Below are positions 58,951 to 64,000 of a stretch of 64,000 nucleotides of DNA, piece after piece. The stretch spans positions 160,735 to 224,734 of the forward strand of contig NZ_JADEWR010000018.1 in NCBI RefSeq assembly GCF_015207525.1, read 5' to 3'. The notes under the pieces are model-generated. The model ran no database searches. It was not told the origin of the DNA and saw only the letters and a program-made list of their open reading frames with translations. Made by a program: the position numbers and the translations under genes. The stretch is from Nodosilinea sp. LEGE 06152. Its GTDB lineage: Bacteria > Cyanobacteriota > Cyanobacteriia > Phormidesmidales > Phormidesmidaceae. Each line of letters begins with the position of its first letter. Positions within the stretch are counted from its first letter, which is position 1.

Positions 58951-59835
58951 GAGGCAACCCAAAGATGGGAACGGCACCTGGCTGACCAGGTCATAGTGTG
59001 TGAGTTTGAAGTCAGCATGCCCTAATTGGAGACCCGCTCCTACCTTTGAGTCCTGCGAGTTTGGTTGGCACTCTGTGGCGATAGAGCCGGGAGCGGTAAA
59101 TCGAGGGCAAACTCAGGTGTTGAGGCGCATTTGGTCGAGGCGCGTCGGCGTAACTAGGGGCAGAGCACGGACTGAGGCTATAGCTCACGATCTTGCTCCC
59201 TAGTATAGAGCGCTTTGCTGGGGATATTCCACCGGCAAGGTTCCGTGTCACCTGCTGATCTGCCGGATTTTTGGGCATTCTAGGGACAAGCGTGTGTCAG
59301 GGGTGCGGCCTGGTTAGAGTAGGTTGCTAGAACTTGCGGTTTTACCGGCCTAAAATTAGCTAAGATTCCTGTTAGCTTTGGCAGTAGCGCTGACATCCCC
59401 ACCGAATATCCCTCAGGGTTGAAGGATGGGGGCGAGGGATGGGCGATCGCAGTTCACGATGGTTTGAGAGGTTGCCCTGTTTGGGTGATCTGGCTTTGGG
59501 GAAAAGGCTACGCTCTTGCTTGGGCTCAGACCGCTGGGTCTTGGGCTTTGCGGCAAGGGGGGCGGTAGGTTGAGAACTTCAGAGTAAGGCTAGGATGGGT
59601 AGCAGATTGGGGTGCAGGATCTCTGAGTAGAGTTCCGAACAGACCCAGACTAAGTTCATGGTGTATTACAACACATTAAACCGAGCCCTGAAGCGTTTAC
59701 GTAGACAGGCAGCCCACTTCCTCTATCCAAAACTTACTCCTAATATTTTCCCCCATCTCTCTACTGAGTCTTTAAAATTACTGCATCAGATTTACTTTCC
59801 TAAAATCGACGTTCTAAGCCACGAGGACCACCAGC
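58951..59835. other. divergent promoter region between pilG and hmpF
   Basis: These 885 bases separate pilG (minus) from hmpF (plus). I see no convincing gene; two short open frames here lack start signals. A minus-strand TATACT (complement of 59202-59207), about 250 bases before pilG, is a candidate -10 box without a clear -35. The long leader suggests a complex regulatory region. The part at 59640-59830 is A/T-rich and is the likely hmpF promoter/leader. Confidence 0.45.
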
Positions 59836-61587
59836 GTGCTGTACCTAGCAGAAGTCCAGAAAAAGACCGGGTTTATTGGCAGCGGCAAGCCCGAGTTTAA
59901 GCTGCTTGCCTGCCAGCGCAGTGAGCACAGCTGGAGTGCTGTAACCGGAGAAGAGTCTCTAACCGCCCCTGACGACGCCTCGTACAACGCTGGTGCGCTG
60001 GTGATGCTAGAAGTCAGCGGCAGTCGACAGATTCAGCGCCACTACGAAGCTGGGCGCACTCTGACTAGCATTCTGCAAAACTTCTCAAATCTGAGCAAAA
60101 AATCTAAGACTCAGGAAGAAGAAATTGAGCAGTGGAAGCAATCGCTGACCTTTCAAAGCCAGGAGCTAAACCGTCGCGAACTAGAGCTAGAGGCTCGTCA
60201 GGAGCAGGTCGAACAGGCCGAAGCCGACCTTGAACAACTCGATGCCCAGCGCCAGGAGCTGGAACAGCTGCGTCAGAGCCTGGAGCAGCAGCAGGAGGAA
60301 CTCAGCCGTAAAAATACAGATCTAGAAGGGGCTTGGGCCCACCTGAATGGCGAGATGCGCCGTCTTGAGGAGCAGCGGGCCGAGGGTGGTGGCGCTGCGG
60401 GGCTAGACCCAGAACAGGTGGCTACCCTACAGGGTGCGCTCAACCGCCTAACTGAGGCGGTAATGCCCATAGAAGCCCTGCGCGACCCGCTCAACCACGC
60501 TACCGATGGGCTGAACTATCACCAGGGACTGCTGGGCGACTACCGACAGGCGCTCGAAAACCAGCGCCAGGGGCTAGAGCAGCGCCAGCAGGAGTTAGAC
60601 CAGCAGGCCAGTCAGCTAGAGCAGCGCTGGGCCGACTGGCGTCAGGCCGAAACCAGTTTGATGGCCAAACGCGAGGATCTGAAGCTACGGCAGCAGGCGA
60701 TAAAAAACCATCAAGATCAGATTCAGGCTTTGTCAGAGACGCTGCAAGCTCAGGCGAACCTGCACCAAAAAATCTACGACCTGCTCAACACCACCGACAA
60801 AGTACGGCTGAGCAAAAAGGTCGATGTGGCGGCCCTAGAGGCGATGGATCTCGACCAGCTTCAGGCCATGGTGGGCGATCTAGAAAAAGACCTGGAGAAA
60901 ATGTCGCGGTTTGTCTCTGACCAGGAGGAAGAGCTAACTCTGGAGCAGCAGGCGATCGATGAGCTCAAGCTTAGAATTGAGCAGGCTAGTGAGTTTGACC
61001 GACTACAGCTAGAAACTGAGCTAGAGGAGGAGCAAGACCGTTCTCAAATGCTCAACGAAACCCTGGTGGGTCAGCGGCGCAACCTGCTTGAGCGCGAGGA
61101 AGTGCTGAGCCAGCATCAGGCTGTGCTGCGGCGGCGACAGGGCCTGACGGTAGAAGAAACGCCGGTTAGCGCCGTTGACCTGGAGCCACTGCTCAACACC
61201 ATTGATGGTCAGCGGCAGCAGACCACCGACACGATTCAAGCGCTAGAGACTGAGGTGAAGCGGCTGCATGACGGCATTAGCCAGCTGAAGCGAGACATCG
61301 AAGCTACTGAGGCCGGATTGGCGAGCCAGCGCACTGAGGTGGAGGCTTTTGAGAGTGACCTGCGCCAGCAGCAGCGCGATTTGGCCGGTGTAATGGGCAA
61401 GCTAGCAGTCTGCGAGGAGTTGCTCAACCCCGCCCAGGAGAGCGTGAACGGGCTGCGACAGTCGTTGGATAACCTGGCTGGCGGAGTGACTAAACTTCAG
61501 GAAGTCAACGACTATCAGCTACAGGCGATCGCGGAGCTACGGCAAACGGTTGTGAGCGTAGGCGCACCTCAAATGGCGGCTTCCTGA
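59836..61587 (+). CDS. hmpF: pilus motility taxis protein HmpF
   Basis: Protein of 583 residues with a GTG start at 59836, preceded by GAGGA at 59823-59827. The first ~85 residues form a globular domain (MLYLAEVQKKTGFIGSGK and SVLEV-like strands, ending RHYEAGRTL) and residues ~90-555 are almost continuous coiled coil rich in Glu, Gln and Leu. HmpF is a cyanobacteria-specific protein that moves dynamically between cell poles and is needed for type IV pilus activity and hormogonium motility in Nostoc. Its divergent position next to pilGHIJL fits this link. Confidence 0.9.
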   Translation: MLYLAEVQKKTGFIGSGKPEFKLLACQRSEHSWSAVTGEESLTAPDDASYNAGALVMLEVSGSRQIQRHYEAGRTLTSILQNFSNLSKKSKTQEEEIEQWKQSLTFQSQELNRRELELEARQEQVEQAEADLEQLDAQRQELEQLRQSLEQQQEELSRKNTDLEGAWAHLNGEMRRLEEQRAEGGGAAGLDPEQVATLQGALNRLTEAVMPIEALRDPLNHATDGLNYHQGLLGDYRQALENQRQGLEQRQQELDQQASQLEQRWADWRQAETSLMAKREDLKLRQQAIKNHQDQIQALSETLQAQANLHQKIYDLLNTTDKVRLSKKVDVAALEAMDLDQLQAMVGDLEKDLEKMSRFVSDQEEELTLEQQAIDELKLRIEQASEFDRLQLETELEEEQDRSQMLNETLVGQRRNLLEREEVLSQHQAVLRRRQGLTVEETPVSAVDLEPLLNTIDGQRQQTTDTIQALETEVKRLHDGISQLKRDIEATEAGLASQRTEVEAFESDLRQQQRDLAGVMGKLAVCEELLNPAQESVNGLRQSLDNLAGGVTKLQEVNDYQLQAIAELRQTVVSVGAPQMAAS

Positions 61588-61643
61588 GCCTGACGTAACC
61601 AACAATGCTAGAGTCGGCTGGGACTATCTAGAGGCGATCGCCC

Positions 61644-61850
61644 ATGATTTGGGTCAACGAACAAATTGATCCGTCAGGAATTATCTACTCCTGCATTGCC
61701 TGCGTTGACGAAGCCCAGGCTCAAGCCTGCCACCGCTCGTTTAAGGAGAACCTGAGCGAGGAGCAAAGGGCAGCGGGGTGGGTAGCCCAAATTCGCACAG
61801 TGGAAACCTGGGAAGAGGTACCAGTGAACGCCCTCAAGCTGAGTTACTAA
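61644..61850 (+). CDS. small conserved protein, function unknown
   Basis: Protein of 68 residues from ATG 61644, about 55 bases after hmpF on the same strand, so perhaps cotranscribed. The sequence is acidic, with no membrane segment or motif I recognise. A GAGG lies about ten bases upstream. Similar small proteins occur in other cyanobacteria. Confidence 0.55.
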   Translation: MIWVNEQIDPSGIIYSCIACVDEAQAQACHRSFKENLSEEQRAAGWVAQIRTVETWEEVPVNALKLSY

Positions 61851-62011
61851 GCGCCAATCACGGTGACTCACAACTTAGCGACTTGTACGCCTACCATGTT
61901 CTGCCTAGTTATCCCCTATCTGGCAGGGCAAATGCCGTTGGGCCTGGGTCGAGTAGGGGTTGTATGATGTGGATTGGGTATCAGCGGTAAAAAACTTGTG
62001 GATCTGACGGT

Positions 62012-62353
62012 CTAACGGCTTGACTGCCGCCACCGCCACCGGCGATCGAGCAGCGTACGGCTCAGTACCCGCACCGGATCTTGCGATTCTCCGGAGAAGA
62101 GGGCAAAATCTACGGGTCCCCAGGTGCGCTCGGCCTCTTCAGCCAGGGCCAGCAGAAAGGGGTTGTCGAGAGCGATGCGGTGATCAAAACGTAGGGTAAC
62201 CAGCGACAGGCCGCCATGCCCTGCGCCCGTGACGATGCCCCAATCGTACTGGTCTAACAAGGTCTGAAGCGGCTGACCGGCAGCACGGCGAAAATGCTCT
62301 AGCTGCTCTTGCTTTTGTCTAAGCTCTTGCAGGAGTTGGTGATTACTCAACAT
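62012..62353 (-). CDS. small conserved protein, function unknown
   Basis: Protein of 113 residues from ATG 62353, with GGAGG six bases upstream; the open frame to 62386 is not needed. It starts with a helical, Gln/Leu-rich segment (LLQELRQKQEQLEHF) and ends basic with RRWRWRQ. No domain recognised. It lies alone between the hmpF pair and the S4-domain gene. Confidence 0.55.
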   Translation of the reverse strand: MLSNHQLLQELRQKQEQLEHFRRAAGQPLQTLLDQYDWGIVTGAGHGGLSLVTLRFDHRIALDNPFLLALAEEAERTWGPVDFALFSGESQDPVRVLSRTLLDRRWRWRQSSR

Positions 62354-62378
62354 CGTGCTCCTCCGCTGGTAGCAGTGA

Positions 62379-62450
62379 TATACCAAGTCCAGCTCGGGAT
62401 CTGTAGTTTTCCCACAGGTAGAACCCCACTTCTGGACTTGATTTGGTTTA
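62379..62450. repeat. dispersed ~72-bp element, copy 2
   Basis: It starts TATACCAAGTCCAG and ends CTGGACTTGATTTGGTTTA, with outer ends complementary (CCAAGTCCAG and CTGGACTTG). Alignment with 27455-27527 is continuous. This copy lies upstream of the 62353 start codon in an intergenic region. The structure fits a small inverted-repeat element. Confidence 0.6.
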
Positions 62451-62567
62451 TGAACACCCTTCTGAACTTTGAGTGCCCTTCCTTTGAGTTTAAGGGGTGG
62501 GCCTGCCTCCGGAGTTGAAGACTTTCTATTGCTCTGTCATTCATCTAAGTATTTCTCGGATAGCGCT

Positions 62568-62777
62568 ATGCCCAGTATTGATTACATTAAGCTTGACCAA
62601 TTTTTGAAACAGATGCAGGTGGTGGGCACGGGAGGCCAAGCCAAACTGATGATTCAAGACGGCGAGGTGAACGTAAATGGCGAGGTAGAAACTCGGCGCG
62701 GGCGCAAGTTGGTAGCGGGCGATCGCGTTGAAGTTGATGGCCAAACCTGGGTTGTGGATCTGAGCCAGCTGGGCTAG
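62568..62777 (+). CDS. S4-domain RNA-binding protein
   Basis: Protein of 69 residues from ATG 62568 (MPSIDYIKLDQFLK). A single S4 RNA-binding domain of the YbcJ/YaaA type fills it: IKLDQFLKQMQVVGTGGQAK, then IQDGEVNVNGEVETRRGRKL, a highly conserved pattern. It probably binds structured RNA such as ribosomal RNA; the exact target is unknown. The longer open frame from 62469 has no start signal. Confidence 0.88.
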   Translation: MPSIDYIKLDQFLKQMQVVGTGGQAKLMIQDGEVNVNGEVETRRGRKLVAGDRVEVDGQTWVVDLSQLG

Positions 62778-62950
62778 GCCACAGTTTAGGTAAGATACCT
62801 TTGGCTCAGGGGCTACAAAACCGGTTTGCTCTGGCAAAGTTTATAGTCTTGTTAAGCAATCTCGAACCTGCGGTGGGGAATGCTGATTTAGCTGCTGGGC
62901 TATAGAAAATTTAGTGCAGTACAAGAATTGTTATTTAGACAGGCATAGCT

Positions 62951-63394
62951 ATGGGCTTAAGCGATATTTTGAACGACAAGGCTGTCAAGGCTAGCGTTGT
63001 CAACGACTGCGCCCTGCTGATCGATCGCCAGGTGGCGGCCAAGGGCGGGCTGGGCGGTATGGCGCTCAAAGCGGCCTATGGTGTGGTGAAAGGAGCTGGG
63101 CCAGGCTACATTCCGGGGGCCATTGAGCGTATTTTGCCCGAGGTGGTGAATGCCCTAGAGCCCATGTGGGCTGAGGGGCTACAGGCGGGTGACCCGGTGG
63201 CCCACCTGAGCCAGAATCAGACCCAGACGGCCGAGGTGATTTTGGGCGTGACCGATAGGCGAATTGCCAAAACCGACAACGGGCTGGTGCGATCGTCTTA
63301 CAACAAGCTGCGCCAGTCGGTCAAAGGGGATGTGGCTGGGGCCGTACCTGGCCTGGCCGAAATTTTGGGGGCCCACAGTTCGGTTCCCCAGTAG
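62951..63394 (+). CDS. conserved protein of the DUF6918 type
   Basis: Protein of 147 residues from ATG 62951 (MGLSDILNDK). It is a compact alpha-helical protein with GGLGGMALKAAYGVVKGAGPGY, a Gly/Ala-rich loop between helices, and a VNALEPMWAE segment. Members occur in cyanobacteria and actinobacteria; the function is unknown. The family name is from memory and should be checked. No signal peptide. Confidence 0.65.
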   Translation: MGLSDILNDKAVKASVVNDCALLIDRQVAAKGGLGGMALKAAYGVVKGAGPGYIPGAIERILPEVVNALEPMWAEGLQAGDPVAHLSQNQTQTAEVILGVTDRRIAKTDNGLVRSSYNKLRQSVKGDVAGAVPGLAEILGAHSSVPQ

Positions 63395-63448
63395 CGCTAT
63401 TGCAGCAGTTATTTAGCTAGAACACTTGACAAGCGGAATCCTCTGGCA

Positions 63449-63471
63449 GGGGCGTTGCACTGCAATGCCCC
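63449..63471. repeat. palindromic dispersed repeat
   Basis: GGGGCGTTGCA (63449-63459) and TGCAATGCCCC (63461-63471) are 11-base arms with one mismatch and a single-base loop, followed by TACGG. The form is that of the intergenic palindromic repeats with GTAGGGGC flanks typical of cyanobacteria. It lies 55 bases past the stop of the DUF6918-type gene. Confidence 0.7.
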
Positions 63472-63569
63472 TACGGTCGAACCTGTACTAACGCATGGAC
63501 CGCCTGCAGCGCCAGCAAAGCTTCCTATGGGCCGTCTAAGGCTTAATAGGAGTGTGTGGGGAACAGACA

Positions 63570-64000
63570 TTAGCCAATGCTTTGGTAGAGCCTGGCCCAG
63601 TAGGGTTCGGCGAATTTTACCAGCCAGTCTTTGATGTGGTAGGTGGCGCGGCAGTCGTCTTCGTTGTAGCGCAGGATGGCCTCTAGGTAGCTGCGATCGC
63701 CGGTTTCGGCCCAGGCGTTGTACCAGCAGATCGACTGTGCCCCATTGGCCCCCTCGTCGCGCCAGTCAAAGCCCATCCAGCGGGCGATGTGCTTGAGGGC
63801 GTAGCTTTCGATTGGCAGGGTGACGCCGTCGGTTATACATTTGTGCACGTCGAAGAAGCGGTCGAGCAGGGCCTCAGTTTGGCGGTGGGGAGTGCCGTAG
63901 AGCTGTCCCAGCTTGCGCACGGTCTGGGCCTCATAGGGGCAGAAATGATAGACCGGAGCGTGGGGGTAGGTGTGCACCAGGTCGAGAAAATCGTTCCAGG
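63570..64000 (-). CDS. RecB-like nuclease C-terminal part (TM0106 family), cut by the window edge
   Basis: At least 143 residues; the gene continues past 64000, so the start is outside the window. The visible part is the RNase H-like C-terminal domain of TM0106/RecB-like putative nucleases: VYHFCPYEAQTVRKLGQLYG, then the ESYALKHIARWMGFDW segment and QSICWYNAWAETGD, then RYNEDDCRATYHIKDW, with catalytic-type acidic residues. Function in nucleic acid repair is inferred from the family. No gene follows closely on the minus strand. Confidence 0.8.
   Translation of the reverse strand, partial: WNDFLDLVHTYPHAPVYHFCPYEAQTVRKLGQLYGTPHRQTEALLDRFFDVHKCITDGVTLPIESYALKHIARWMGFDWRDEGANGAQSICWYNAWAETGDRSYLEAILRYNEDDCRATYHIKDWLVKFAEPYWARLYQSIG

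Noticed and set aside
59012..59278. Minus-strand open frame of 88 codons upstream of pilG.
   Set aside because: It lies in a divergent promoter region, its sequence shows no domain, and it has no start signal.
59658..59900. Plus-strand open frame of 80 codons before hmpF.
   Set aside because: It overlaps the well-supported hmpF start by 65 bases in another frame, has no Shine-Dalgarno and its composition is not protein-like for this genome.

Overview
The window reads as chromosomal DNA of a cyanobacterium, most likely a filamentous non-heterocystous one of the Leptolyngbya/Nodosilinea type; the genus is an inference. The evidence is a phycobilisome rod-core linker (CpcG), the cyanobacterial motility protein HmpF, PatA-type response regulators, a bilin-binding photosensory chemoreceptor, and frequent GCGATCGC (HIP1) octamers. 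The DNA looks GC-rich and most genes lie on the minus strand. I see no tRNA, rRNA, transposase, prophage or CRISPR array.

Layout. 1-9 kb holds housekeeping and accessory genes: a small lipoprotein, a PPC/TPR exported protein, cpcG, fumC, two tandem PEP-CTERM surface proteins, a NurA-type nuclease and a ferrochelatase-family protein with a histidine-rich tail. 9.1-17.9 kb is chemosensory operon 1 and 18.2-28.6 kb is chemosensory operon 2. Both run PatA-type regulator, CheY, CheW, chemoreceptor, CheA-REC, and operon 2 ends with an extra CheW. Its receptor carries three GAF domains with bilin-binding cysteines. 29.6-40.1 kb is a cellulose synthesis operon transcribed outer-membrane barrel, TPR protein, bcsZ, bcsB, bcsA; bcsA carries a PilZ (c-di-GMP) domain. 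40.6-48.9 kb holds a lipoprotein, a pentapeptide-repeat protein, a monooxygenase-like/GNAT fusion, a glycolate dehydrogenase subunit and two tandem GH13 glucosidases. 49.0-59.0 kb is chemosensory operon 3, the pilGHIJL (hmp) type that controls type IV pili, with hmpF divergent beside it at 59.8 kb. 61.6-64 kb holds small conserved genes and the end of a RecB-like nuclease cut by the window edge.

Taken together, about 45 kb is devoted to surface behaviour: three parallel pilus/phototaxis signalling systems, one probably light-sensing, with a c-di-GMP-responsive cellulose machine between them. A plausible reading is that light and surface cues set type IV pilus motility while the same cues, through c-di-GMP, set cellulose-based aggregation.

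The most unusual non-coding structure is a family of degenerate 8-bp tandem repeats (roughly GRYGRGTR on the plus strand). They sit at gene junctions inside operons 1 and 2 and the cellulose operon, often directly before start codons that lack a Shine-Dalgarno sequence, and are absent from operon 3. Heptamer arrays, long hairpins and a shared ~72-bp element accompany them.
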